This document shows positions 11,683 to 23,400 of a DNA stretch of 64,000 bases, one piece after another. The position numbers and the translations under genes were made by a program. The notes below the pieces were generated by a model, which did no database searches, had not been told where the DNA came from, and worked only from the letters and a program-made list of their open reading frames with translations. This DNA comes from Vitrella brassicaformis. Lineage: Eukaryota > Sar > Vitrellaceae. Every line of letters starts with the position of its first letter. Within the stretch, counting starts at the first letter, position 1. The stretch is taken from contig CDMY01000581.1 of assembly GCA_001179505.1 (NCBI GenBank), positions 263,375-327,374 on the forward strand. Direction: 5' to 3'.

Positions 11683-13751
11683 ATGAGCCTTCTCGCTTCT
11701 TGCAGCTGGTTAAGCATGGGCATGATGGCGGCTCCTGCAGTAGTCTACCGACAACCTCTTATCGCCGGCAGAATCGTTCGGCGCTACAAGCGCTTCATGG
11801 GTAGGGTATATGATTAGTGAGTGCACAAAGCAGACACATGGATCCGATGAATGAATGCGTGCATGCCTACTTGGTGATTACAGCGGATGTTCGGCTAGAT
11901 GAGGACGGCCGCGAGGTGTGCTGCCACCTGGCGAATCCCGGCAGCATGATGGGCATGATTCACAAAGGCGCACCCGTCAGGTATGCGAGTCGTTCTGGAT
12001 GGATGGATGGATGGAATTGACGGCAGGCAGCTGTCCACTCATGTGCTGTGTTTTTGTGTTGTGCAGGCTTCGCGACCACTGGGCGGAGGATGTGAGCAGC
12101 AGCTGGGCGGCGGCAGATGGCGAGGGGCCGAAGCGAAAGGCATCGAAGCGGAAGCTGCAGTATTCGCTGGAGGCCATCCGAATAGGTGGCACGTGGATCG
12201 GGTGCAACACTCTGCTGCCCAACGAGGTAAACAGCTGCATCATAGCAGGACCACTCTGGTTCTTTACCTCTGCAGCTGGTCAAGTCGATGCTGCAGCGGC
12301 GGCAGCTGCCAGAGGTCATGGGCATATTGCCGTACGACAATGTCAAAGCAGAGGTAGGGAGGTCGGCAGGTGCAGAGAGGGGTGAACAGAGATGGCATTT
12401 ATTGCTGCCGTCCGTCCGTCTGCATCCATGTGTGTGCAGGTGCGATTGCCGGAGTCGAGCAACTCTCGGTTTGACTTCCTGCTGACGCGTCAGGGGGCTG
12501 ATAGCAGCAGTAGTGGTGGAGCTGGTGCAGGGCCCCGTAAGCTGGTCATTGAGGTCAAGATGGTCACCATGGGCTCTAACTGGTACGGTACACAAGCGGT
12601 CGACAGGCAGGCATGGTGGTTTGCGTCACTTCTTCACTGCTCGTCTCATTGAATCCTCCCTTCAGGTGGAGTGTGGAGATGCAGACCGAAGGCTGCACGG
12701 ACCCCCCGCGGCCATGGGCATCACTCAAGCCAACCACAACCACCACCACTGACAATGACAATGCCGCTGACGGTGGTGGTGCCGGTGCTGCCACACAGCA
12801 GCAAGGCGAGCCCAGCTGTGACGCACCCCCCAAGCCCAACAAGACCACCAAGCGCAGCAAGAAGGAGCATGCCATGCTGGAGTTCGTCAAGACACCGCCA
12901 GACGAGTGCCGTGCATACACCGAGCGGGAGGGGAGTGGTCAGGAGGGCCACCAACCGCTGGTGGCGTTGTTCCCCGACAGCAAGACGGAGAGGGGCCAGA
13001 AGCACGTGGCGGAGTTGATGAAGCTGAGCAGGCGGGGCGGCCAGGGGGCGGGGGCGGGGGAGGATACTAGTGCTGAGGGGGCGTTGTCGGCATCGAACAA
13101 GGCGGCGGGGAAGGAGGGGGGAGCGGCGGGGAAGGNNNNNNNNNNNNNNNNNNNNNNNNNNNNNNNNNNNNNNNNNNNNNNNNNNNNNNNNNNNNNNNNN
13201 NNNNNNNNNNNNNNNNNNNNNNNNNNNNNNNNNNNNNNNNNNNNNNNNNNNNNNNNNNNNNNNNNNNNNNNNNNNNNNNNNNNNNNNNNNNNNNNNNNNN
13301 NNNNNNNNNNNNNNNNNNNNNNNNNNNNNNNNNNNNNNNNNNNNNNNNNNNNNNNNNNNNNNNNNNNNNNNNNNNNNNNNNNNNNNNNNNNNNNNNNNNN
13401 NNNNNNNNNNNNNNNNNNNNNNNNNNNNNNNNNNNGCGGCGGGGAAGGAGGGTGGCTATCACGTGGCGTTGCTGTTCTTCGTCGCTAGGTCAGTCAGTCA
13501 GTCGACAAAACGCAATCAAGACATGTCATGTGCGCACATCTGCATCGTGTGTGTGTGTGTGTATCAGGGGCGACTGTGGGTCGTTTGACGCGTCCCTTCA
13601 CTGCGACCCGGCCTACCACGCCCTGCTGCACGAGGCGGCCACGCTGCCCAACCTGCACATCCTGCCGTATTCTTTCGAGTACGTCTTTGACGACCCTGAT
13701 GATGCCCATATTGTCTACAGGGGGCCGGTGCCATTCAGAGGCGGCGTATGA
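11683..13751 (+). CDS. sfsA: SfsA-family protein (PD-(D/E)xK nuclease-like), contains assembly gap
   Basis: Exons 11683-11800, 11884-11980, 12067-12226, 12276-12353, 12440-12582, 12666-13488 (with 300 N) and 13568-13751. SfsA is a bacterial DNA-binding, nuclease-fold protein also found in plastid-bearing eukaryotes. Seen here: the N-terminal OB-like part (PLIAGRIVRRYKRFMADVR, then CHLANPGSMMG), the nuclease core SRFDFLL with LVIEVKMVT (D...ExK), and ALFPDSKTERGQKHVAEL, a family signature. The C-terminus has HVALLFFVARGDCG and LPYSFEYVFD. Two low-complexity insertions (Ser/Gly, and a Gly/Lys/Ala tract holding the gap) are not in bacterial SfsA. The start at 11683 gives a short leader with no clear targeting signal. 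The N-gap length is arbitrary because the frame changes across it. Confidence 0.88.
13136..13435. other. Assembly gap of exactly 300 N
   Basis: The gap lies inside SfsA exon 6. Both edges carry the same GC-rich unit (GCGGCGGGGAAGGAGGG), so a tandem repeat probably broke the assembly. The coding frames on the two sides differ if the 300-base length is taken literally. Confidence 0.95.
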
Positions 13752-14486
13752 TGGGATATATAGTTTCGGGCGTAGCGTGCCTTGCCCATGAGTGTTGGTT
13801 GCTAGCTGAGGCGGGCGGACCGGAGAAAGGCGACATTCATGTAATCCAATGGATTGGATGCATCAATGTGCTGTTTGCTACGCAACGAATTGGGCCCCCA
13901 CACAGATGTTGACAAGTCCAACCAACAGAAGCCAGCCAAAGAGGGCGACGCACGCACACTACATCTCTCCTCGCCCATGCCATCCACCCTGTATGTTTGT
14001 ATGTGTGACCACTGATGAGTGAGTGCCTTTGTACACACAGAAGTAGTCAGTGAATGAGACAGGCAAGGAAGGAAAGAAGGAGGCTCCACTCACTCAGGAT
14101 GGGACAAGTGCGTTCGTCGATGCATCTGATCGGCATATGCTCTCTGCCTTCTTCTCACTGCCCACGCTCAGGAAAGGAGACGCTGGCGTGAGAGGCCAAC
14201 ATCGCCACGCCTGCGCGGAGGCTTGCATGAGACGACAGAGAGACACCACACGTCCGCGTGGACACTCAACGGACATTCACACGGCACGACCCATGACACG
14301 ACACACGGCAAGGCAAGGCAAGGCAAGGCAAGCAGATACATTACACCACCTCAAAAAGACCACTCACTCACTCAACTCAGCAACGACCGATAAAAAGACG
14401 TCTGCCCCCCGTTCATCTGCCTCACTCACTCGACCCCACACACCATGAATGAATGGACCCCTTTAACAGGTGTCTGTCTTGAACCT
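13752..14486. other. Convergent intergenic region
   Basis: About 730 bases between the SfsA and dioxygenase 3' ends. It contains a short GGCAA pentamer run near 14309-14330 and otherwise no feature I can support. Confidence 0.4.
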
Positions 14487-16598
14487 TCATTTGACGAGTG
14501 AAGCGAGAATGCGTCGTGGCGGTACGAACGACCTCCTGGCGTGCATCACCGCATAGTTGTCCACCAGCAACACATCACCTAAAAACAGAGACACAAACAA
14601 ATGTGTGTGCGGTGCGCGACGTGCTTGGCCGCTGGTGAGTGCCTTGGGTTGGTGGCGCAGTATGTTTGTTACCCTTGTGCCACTTGAAGGCCACAGCCTC
14701 CTCGTCGGCCACCTGTGCGATGAAATTCATGACCTCGCTGGGGAGGGGCTCGCCGTCGCCAAACAACACTGCCTGCGCACCGCAACACATACACGGGTCG
14801 GGTAGAGAGAAACAGATGGGCATGTGCGGTGCACTGTTTGTCTGGCCGCGTCTGTGACATGACAGCGTGCGGTGCGCTGCAATATATGACCTTTTGAGGG
14901 TCGTTTCTCTTGTCTTTCCATCCGGTGAATGCGGCGATCATTTGGTTGAAGAACTCCGTCTCATCGCCCTTCTCGGGATGAGCCTTGACCGCAGACAGCA
15001 TCGGAGTGATCTAAACGCACACACAGCCAGAGCAGTGAATGACCTACCTGCCGCTGTATCGAGTGACTCGTGTCCTGTTTGCCCTCACCGTTTTCAGATC
15101 TCCTCCTGCCAGCCACTCCCTGACACACAGACACATAGACAGACAGAGAGAGATCACTCCTCCCTCCGGCCACCCCTTTTTTCCTTCCCCCATCATATTG
15201 ATCAGCCCCACCAAGTGTAACCGTCCTCCTTCATCTTTGCCTCGGCCTCTTCTCTGGTGGCCACCCTGAAGGTGCTCTTCCACGAGCGGCCCAGGGCAGA
15301 CAGCTCGTCGTCCTCCTCGGGGGCCACACGCACATACTTGACGCCCTTCTCCTCCAACTTGGACAGAAACTGACAAACGGACACACACACACACAGACAG
15401 ACAGACAGACAGACACATACATACATAAATACATACATACATACAGGCGCTCGAAATGAGTGGCCAGCCAACATCAATACATCCATCGGATTCCATCCAT
15501 CCATCCACCCATGACGTGTCGACGTGTGACGTACGTCTGGGTATTTGTCTTTGATCCGCCGGTAGACCGCATGCGACAAGACAATGGGAGCTGACACAGA
15601 CAGACAGACAGACAATGGGACATCCGCTGTGTCATTCATGGGATGTGATGTCGTGTGTTGTGCTGTCATGTGGGCCTGCTCACTCTCGCCGCCCTCTGCC
15701 GATGGCAGGTCGCAGTAGAAGAGCAGCTTGCTGGGGTACGCGGGCAGCTGAGCCATCTGCACCAACCAATGAACGACCACAGCACAGCCATGGGCAGAAC
15801 ATGAAAGAATGCCGGGTGCCGATGCATTCACTTGGCACTCAAGTGTCTGTCTGGCTGGCTGGCTGGCCGGCCGGATCCCTCATTCTTGCAGAATTCAATT
15901 TGTCTGTCAGGGTCGGCCGATGACCGACCAAGTCAGACCTTGATAGCGTATTGGTTTCTTAATCATCAGGTTGCCTCAGCTGGCTGGCCGGCTGGCTGGC
16001 TGGCTGGCTGGCTGGCATCCATCCATCCATTCATTCGGTCCGTCGACCCACCCACCTCATGGTGCCAGGGGATCTTCTCTGATGGCGGGGATTCATTGGC
16101 CGTGAACACTATGTCACCCACGATGTTGCGACGCACCGCCTGCACACACCAACCATAACACACACACGAATGATCTGATCTACTGCCCACCAAACACGGC
16201 ACTGCTGTACTGCGGTAATGAATAGCTTCTGCTCACATTGCCGCCGATGTAGGGGAAGTTTTCCCGCCCCAGCGCCAGGACAAACTCGGCAAAGTCTTCG
16301 GGCGACGAGATCGGGAAACTGCGGAATAGCAACGCCTGACAAACACCGCCCACACAGAACCCGGCAGGCACGTGAGTCGAAACGAGAGGAGGAATGTCGA
16401 CAGATGGTGAGCTGTGGTTTCACTCACCCCGTGTGTGGTGAGCCTTTGGAAGATGCCCTGCCTGTTGGTGGTCAGCCAGGCCTTGACGTCCGCGATGGTC
16501 TTGAGCTCACCCTCCCTCGGCTTGAGAGTCAGTGGGAAGCTGTGCTCCTCACTCAACCCCTTCCTCTGCTCGGGGATGCTGATCGTCTCGACCTCCAT
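14487..16598 (-). CDS. TauD/TfdA-family Fe(II)/2-oxoglutarate dioxygenase
   Basis: Ten exons: 16598-16428, 16335-16237, 16139-16056, 15756-15684, 15590-15535, 15369-15212, 15119-15089, 15010-14891, 14772-14673 and 14578-14487 (984 nt, 327 aa). It resembles the plant clavaminate-synthase-like protein (Arabidopsis At3g21360 type): IPWHHEMAQ (metal-binding His and acidic residue), the GGETPIVLSHAVY turn, FTGWKDKRNDPQKAV, and the C-terminal DNYAVMHARRSF and PPRRILASL, which hold the distal His and the 2OG-binding Arg. Substrate is unknown. The 31-base exon 7 restores the conserved EWLAGGDLKT segment. No targeting peptide is visible from ATG 16598. The gene is divergent from the CBM20 gene. Confidence 0.93.
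15851..15874. repeat. GGCT tetranucleotide repeat (intronic)
   Basis: A run of GGCT units ending in GGCCGG lies in intron 3 of the dioxygenase gene. A longer run of the same unit lies about 100 bases further on in the same intron. Confidence 0.8.
15979..16016. repeat. GGCT tetranucleotide repeat (intronic)
   Basis: About nine GGCT/GGCC units sit in intron 3 of the dioxygenase gene, followed by a CATC run. Confidence 0.85.
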
Positions 16599-16984
16599 GA
16601 TACGTGTAGGCCACCTCCCTGAGCCTCTCCTTTCCTCCTTCAATGTTTGCAAGCTCAAGCGGGCCTGCAAGTCTAGCTCGCAATCGCTGACAACTTCGAG
16701 AATCTCCGCTTTGCGCTTGCTGCCGGCTGCCGTGGGTGGCTGCCCCGTCCCATGGAGCGAAATCGGCGTGAAAGATCCGATCCCGCAGGCTTGTGTTGCG
16801 CGCGTTGAGTTGGGTAGGTATCAGGCTGGCTCACTTGTCTGTGGAGGACCCACCTGCCGGTGGGTGGGTGGGCCTCTTCTGCGAGAGGCTCGGACGGGTC
16901 CTGCGGCTGTCGGCGCTGTCCAGGGAAAACAGAAACAGGGCAGTCTCGTGGCTCTACATCTCCCCTGAGGACACGCCGGGGGGC

Positions 16985-18770
16985 ATGACCACCAAAGTCA
17001 CCTTTATGGTCAGTAAACCATGGGCAAGGCAGGGTCACGGCACGCGACTCAATCGGCAGCTCAAAAGACGCGGTCTTGGCCCTCGGTGATAGTGTATGTG
17101 TGTGTTGCTTGTTTAGGTGCATTGCGACACCTGCTTTGGCGAAAGTGTCAAGCTGGTCGGCAACCATTCATCCATCGGAGACTGGGATGTAAGCTAAGCG
17201 CTCCGCTCCGCTCACAGACAGACAGACAGACACATACATGTCAGTCAGGCTGGCGATGCGATGCGCGTGCATCTGGCTGTCTGTCTGTCTGTCTGTCTGT
17301 CCCTCTGTCTGTGTTGTGTGTGTGCAGCCTGCGAGCGGCATCCCTCTGGCCACCGATGACGTCCTCTATCCCATTTGGGTGTCAGCTCCAGTAGAGGTAC
17401 GCCAGGCCAGCCAGACCAGACCGGCTCAATATATCACGCAAATGAACGCACTACTTTGGCTTTGTTGTTTCTTCTTTTGCCTGGCCCATTCATTGCTCAC
17501 GACCCGCAGCTGCCAAGAGATGGATACATCGTAAGCAACACAACGCAGACATGAAGGAGACGGCCAGACACGAACCCATTCTCGACCGCCCCTCTGTGTG
17601 TGTGTGTGTGTCACTATCATTAATGCAGGAGTACAAGTACGTCAAGTACGGTGAGCACCACACGAGGTGGGAGGAGGGCTTCGAGGGCAACCGCAGCCTG
17701 CAGGTCCCCACCGACACCTCCTCCCTCGAGGCTCATCTCGCCTCATTCGTGGTGGTCAACGACGACAAGTTCGACGCCATCCCCATTCGGGCGCGGCACC
17801 CGGAGATGATCACCTACGACGCCAAACGGAAGCTGGGGGCCTTTGTGGGGCGGTGGGGCATCATGAAGGAGAGGTCAGACGCTATCGGACCCCTACTCGA
17901 AATCATGGGACTCGACTGGTAAGTGAGTGGCCACATGACATCCACATCAGATAGATAGATAGCCTAGCGGTCGGTGTCTTGAGGCCAAGAGCCACACACA
18001 CACACACACACGGATCCTCCCTTCCCCCTGTGTGTGTGCAGGTTTGTGCGGAATGCGATAGACAATGCGGAGAGCCTGACGGACACGGTGCGTGTGGTGG
18101 GCAGCACATTGGTCAGCAAGCTGTCGACGGCGGTGGGCACACATCGGGAGGAGATCTACACCAACGGCGACCCTCAAGAGATCGAGGAGATGGGAAAGGC
18201 TACCGTCTATCAGGTAAAACCTCGATCGGACGGACGGCACCGATGGATGACATTCAGCCAAGAGCTCTGTCTGTCTGTCATGCCTTGCAGGCCAAGAGCC
18301 GTGTGGAGGACATTCTGCCGCCCAAGGCGCTGCTGCCCGTTGCGAGCCACCACCGGCCAGAGGTGGTCGTGACGACCACCCACCCCCACACGATGTCTCG
18401 TGACGCAGACGAGGTGGGGTCGAGGGCGTCTACGTGTGTGGGTGGGGGGCTGCTGGAGTTCCCCTACAACTTTCGGGTGGTCACCACCAAGCAGTGCTCC
18501 ATGAAGGGCACCGTGGTGGAGACCCGACAGCTCTGCGAAGAGGAAAAGGGTCCCGTCATGCACATCAATGTAAGTCAGTGGAGTGACCAAACACACACAC
18601 ACACACACACACATCCACCAGGCAGGCAGGCACACCTCTCTCGCTGAGTGCATGGTTGTGGTTGTGGTTGTGGTTGTGTGTGCCATCAGTTGAAGTTCAC
18701 TCGTTTGGGTGACAAGGAGCCCGAATTGGAGCTCGACAGGTACTGGGAGAGATTGCATGACAATGATTGA
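16985..18770 (+). CDS. CBM20 starch-binding-domain protein, ~335 aa
   Basis: Exons 16985-17008, 17117-17188, 17328-17396, 17510-17530, 17629-17918, 18042-18213, 18291-18569 and 18690-18770 splice in frame (1008 nt). The first 100 residues match the CBM20 fold: KVTFMVHCDTCFGESVKLVG, NHSSIGDWDPASGIPL, then YIEYKYVKYG and RWEEGFEGNRSLQVP. The conserved Trp residues stack on glucose chains in starch. No amylase, phosphatase or dikinase domain follows. The remainder is an alpha-rich region of unknown fold. It could tether starch to an enzyme or regulate starch turnover. The start is uncertain: open frame without ATG continues upstream to about 16793, so a 5' exon is possible. ATG 16985 lies just before the domain. 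Confidence 0.8.
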
Positions 18771-20406
18771 CTAACCTACGGGTTTTGCGAGCGATCGAGC
18801 GATTCGATGGAGTGAGTGAGTGACCACGTGATGGGTGGAAGGGCGAGGGAGGGAGGGAGTCCTGTTGGGAGTGATTTTTTCCTGCACCTCTTCCTTCCTT
18901 CATTCATTCTGGGGCGTCGTGAGCTGAGCTCGTGTTTGGCACTTTTTGCAGCTTTGGGGCATGGCATAGTACGTGACGTGACGTCCATTGATCGATCGAT
19001 ACACGCAATGCAGAACAGAGAGAAACATGGTTTTGTTTCCACATCCTGTCTGTCGGTATCGCATCCTCCACTCATCCATCCACTCATCCATCCGTCCATC
19101 CTGTCAGTCAGTCCAGGTTTTGCTGCCTTGTCGCCTCCCCTGCTACCTGCCTGCCTGCCTGCCTGCCTGTGCTGGCTGGCGATACATCACACGAACGCAT
19201 GTCATTCATGCGTGAGTCACCCACCCACCCACCCACCTGCCACCTACCTACCTACCTACCTGCATGAGGCGTGCGTGGTGTGTGTGTGATGGCCAAACCT
19301 TTATTTATGCGTCCGTGTCGTGTCGTGTATATTCTTGACGCATCGCATGGACAGTCCCGACCAGGCAGTCAGTCAGTGAGTCAGTCGTCATGACCTACCT
19401 GCCTACCTACCTTATATCAACCAACCAACCAACCAACCACCGTTTTTCGTGCTAGCTACAGGCCTTGCTATGCTACTACTCTGTCTACCTGCATTCCAAC
19501 TTTCTGTCCGTGGGCGTATGTGATGTGATGTGATGTGAGCTGTTTGTTCCATAGGATGTGATGTGATGTATGCTGCTGTGGATGTTGATGTCAGGCTATG
19601 CTGTATACTGTCTGTCTGTCTGCGCGAGTGCCTGCCGCCCGCCTGCCTGCCTATATGCTTTGCACTCCCTTTATATATCCCCATTGATTGATTGATGCCT
19701 TTGTCGTGTTGTGGACGTCCGTGTGTTGTGTGACGGTTGTGTGTGTGTTTGTTTTGTGTCTGTCTTGTTTGTTTCCACGTAGGAGCTGACTCAGTCTTAT
19801 TATTTTCGTGTGCACGCAAAGCGACTGTCACAATGATTACATACAACAACACGGGCCTTCCGCGCGGGTGGCAAGGGACTGACCTTCATAAAGGCAATGC
19901 ATATTAACCGATGAAGCTCGCATCTGCGACTTACGGTTCGCTATAGGGGGGGGAAACTGTCATTAAGCGTAACACTCGTCTGTGTGTCCGTGATACTCAT
20001 ACAAATACAGTCCCATCAGCACGCAGAGTCAAACAGGCTCAAGGGGAGGAGGGATCAATCCCCGCCCCATCAGCACACCCCAGTCCCGCAAACCCTCCCC
20101 TCCCTCCCCCACGCAGACAGAAGCTAGTCGCACGCGCGAGGGCGATAGACAAGCGAGAGCGAATCCATCCAGACACATGACTGAACCCCCGACCCTTCCA
20201 CCCCTCCTTCTCCAACAGCGCATGAGCCATGTGGGCGATGAACACGTTGGCATCGTGTCCCCACACACACGGTTCGCTATTCATGCGTCGTGATGTTGAC
20301 GATAGCCAGAGGACTCTCCTCTTCCGTAGCTGAGAGATCACCTGAAGAAATCAAAACAACTGGCGTCGTGGCTGCGTTCGTTCATGCCACCCGGAGGGAG
20401 GAGGGC
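18771..20406. other. Intergenic, 1.6 kb, microsatellite-rich
   Basis: It lies between two rightward genes. It contains CATC, CCTG, ACCC and TACC tetranucleotide runs (for example 19070-19110, 19145-19165 and 19222-19262) and TGTGA repeats near 19520. A leftward open frame at 20039-20341 has no start, splice or domain support. The 19860-19975 stretch is less repetitive, but I could not assign an RNA to it. Confidence 0.4.
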
Positions 20407-23400
20407 ATGAGCTCCCCCGCCAAGAGGATCAGCGTGACACTGCGAGGGCAGGCGGGGCCGCAGAAACAGGTCAGGAAACAGATAGATGACGGCCGCCATC
20501 TGTGCCGGACGTCTCTCTCCCATCCCCTGTCTGTTGAGCTGATGCTTGGCCTGCCTGCCTTGTGTGTGTATACAGGTGGTGACGGCCTCTATCGATGAGC
20601 TGAGGGCGAAGCTGTTGGCGAAATTCGGTCTCTCTCACCGGTCCATCCAAGAGGCGCGGCTGTACGTCGATGAGGTACAGTAAGCGAATACATATGATGA
20701 ATGAATGTGTCACTCAGTCAGTCAGGGGTGGGTGGATGGATGTGTGTGCGGGTGTGTTGACACCGTCCCTGTATGTATGTGTATGTGTGTGTGTCTGTAG
20801 GATCTGATTGAGGATTGTGATGACTTGGTGGATGGAGATAAGGTGGTCCTGGACCTCTCGCCACGGAGCTCGGGGGCAGACAGGACCGCTGCCCCGGCAC
20901 CACCACCAGCACTCCCACCAGCACCCACTCCATCCGCCGCCCCTGGACAGCAAGCGCGGCCACGAGTGCTTCCGCAGCTCACACAGCAGCCCTTCCAGCA
21001 GCAGCCCCAGCAGCCAGCTGGGCCCCAGCAGCAGGAGCGAGGTCGGCAGGCATCGCAGCAGCGTGTGAGCAACGGCTCTTCTGTCGACCACCAGCACGAG
21101 CAGGAGTGCCGCTCTGACGAGCGGTCGGAGGAAGACCGCACATCGCACACGAGCGAGGACAGTGAGTTGGGGCGGGCGCTGGCGGAGGTGCAGAGGCTGA
21201 GGGATCGGGGCAACGCCGCATTCAACCGAGGCGATGCGGGGCTTGCTGAGGCTATCGAGGCCTACTCGCTCGCCATCGATAAGGCAAGTGGATGGGTGGT
21301 TCGTTCGTGACGAGGGAGGTGATGTATAGGATTGACTGGGCTGCTGTGGTATGTGTGTGTGTGTCTGTGTGTGTCTGTGTGTGTATGGGATGGGTGTTCA
21401 GCTTAGTATTCGCAGCCCGGTAGGCTATCGGTTGAGATCGCGGTCGGACTCCTCGTCTGGCGCGCAGCAAATCGCCGCCACAATGGCTCCGCTGTACGGC
21501 AACAGGTACGCACAGTGGCACCCACACCAAACCGACAACACACACGCAGCCTGGAGCCTGGGAGAGTGATGTGTGTGCACAGGGCCTTGATGCACTTCAA
21601 GGCAGGTGAGTACGAGAAGACGATCGAGGACGCCAACACGGCTCTGCAGTTCAAACGTGACTACGCCCCGGTCGGTCGGCGAATAGGCACATGGCCCGCC
21701 GCAGATACACACCGCTGTCACTGACTGGCGTGCACTCTCCCCCTCTCTCTCTCTTTCTCTCTCTCTCTGTCCCCCAGGCGTATTTGCGTCTGTGGGGTGC
21801 GTTCGAGAAGCTGGGCCGATTTGGTGAGGCGGCGGAGAGCCTGAGAAAGGTGCTCGAACTCGAGCCCAGACACAGGACAAACCAGTAGGCGACACACATG
21901 GACGGACGGACGCACGGATGCAAATGTGTCCATCATTCGGTGGTCATTCACGTTACAGACACCGAGAAACCTTGAATCGCCTGCTGGCGGCGGCTGCCCG
22001 CCAGAGTGCCGCAGCACCAGCTGCTGCCGCACCCGCAGCTGCTGCTGCAGCAGCAGCAGCAGCAGCAGCGCCCAAGGCTCCCCCCGTGGCCACCACGCCT
22101 CTCCGCCCCCCTCCCCCTGCAATCATCGCTCGCCACTTTGCCCGGACCAACGATGCTCAAAGTGCTTCTCCCACTCCCCCACCAGATCACCGGGCGGCAG
22201 GTAATGTCAACGAGGAGGACGGCTGGGTAGTCGTCCCTCACGCAGAGAGCGAGAGCGGGGCTGGGGGTGCGCCAGGGGCGGGGCCCCCGGGGCAGGCCGG
22301 AGGAGTGGCAGCGCGCAAGAACATCATGAAGAAGCTCAAGAAAATTGACGAGTACAAGAAAGCCATAGCGCGAGGTATCTCATGTAGCCAGACAGCCAAC
22401 CAAGGAAGCCGAAGCTCGCGTTCCGTCCGTCGAGGGTGGTGAAAGTGCCCCTGTCCGTGTGTCTGTCTGAGCCTGTGTGCAGGTGATGTGTTGCAGGCGG
22501 CCCAGCGGCAGTTGGTAGAGCGCGAGCCTCAGTTGCGCGAGCAGCTCGAGAGACTCAGGGAGGCGGGCGGTGGCGGCAGTGCTGGTGGGAGTGCTGCTGC
22601 TGCTGCTGCTGCTGCTAGTGGTGGTGGTGGTCACGAGACCGCTACGACCACAGCAGCAGCAGCAGCAGCAGCCGCAGCAGCCGCAGCGGGTGTGTCTGGC
22701 GGGCCCTCTCGCGCGTCCTTCTCTGCGTGGACGGAGGCCCTCAATGACACTGCCCAGCCAACCGTCGTGCTCAACTGTGCCAACTTAGGTACCTACCCAC
22801 ACACTCAGTGGGAGGCCACTGACTCAACAAACAGTCACCACGCGCGTGTCGTGTCGTCGTGTGTTGTGTGTCTCCAGGTCACACCTACGCCCAGGTTGTG
22901 TGTTCAGCGGGTCGTGACGAGCTGCGGCGTTTCGAGATGATGCGGCGGATGGGTCGCGGTAGTGGGGGCGTTGGTCTGTATGGCGAGCAGGAGGGCATGG
23001 GGCTGCGTGCCCGGCCCATGCGCACCCATTTCTCGTGGGACGGCATCCGAGCGGCTGTCAAGTATTACGAGGCGAGGGGCGTCAAGGTGGTGGGCATCGT
23101 CACCCAATCTGTTGTCTCACGTCATCCGGTACGTGAGGGGTGAGAATGGATGTATGGACGGAGGATGGGATGGATGCGTTGAATGAATGCGCCCTTGGTG
23201 CTGGTGTGTGTGTGCTGGTGTGTGTGTCTCAAGATACCAAGCGACTTGGCTGACATCATCACGCAGTCGCCAAGTCGTGACGAGGCGAGGGACATCGACG
23301 ATCTGTTCACCATCAAGACCGGTAGGTAGGGAGAATGATCTGATCACACAGCGCACCGCACACCCGTTCGTATCCCTCCTGCATTTGCTGTGCTGTTTGT

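Noticed and set aside
19860-19975. Possible small RNA gene in the low-repeat stretch
   Set aside because: A box-like GATGA is present but no matching box or stem pair could be shown by eye.
20039-20341. Leftward open frame of 100 codons upstream of the giant gene
   Set aside because: It has no convincing start, no splice partners and no recognised domain, and is partly repetitive.
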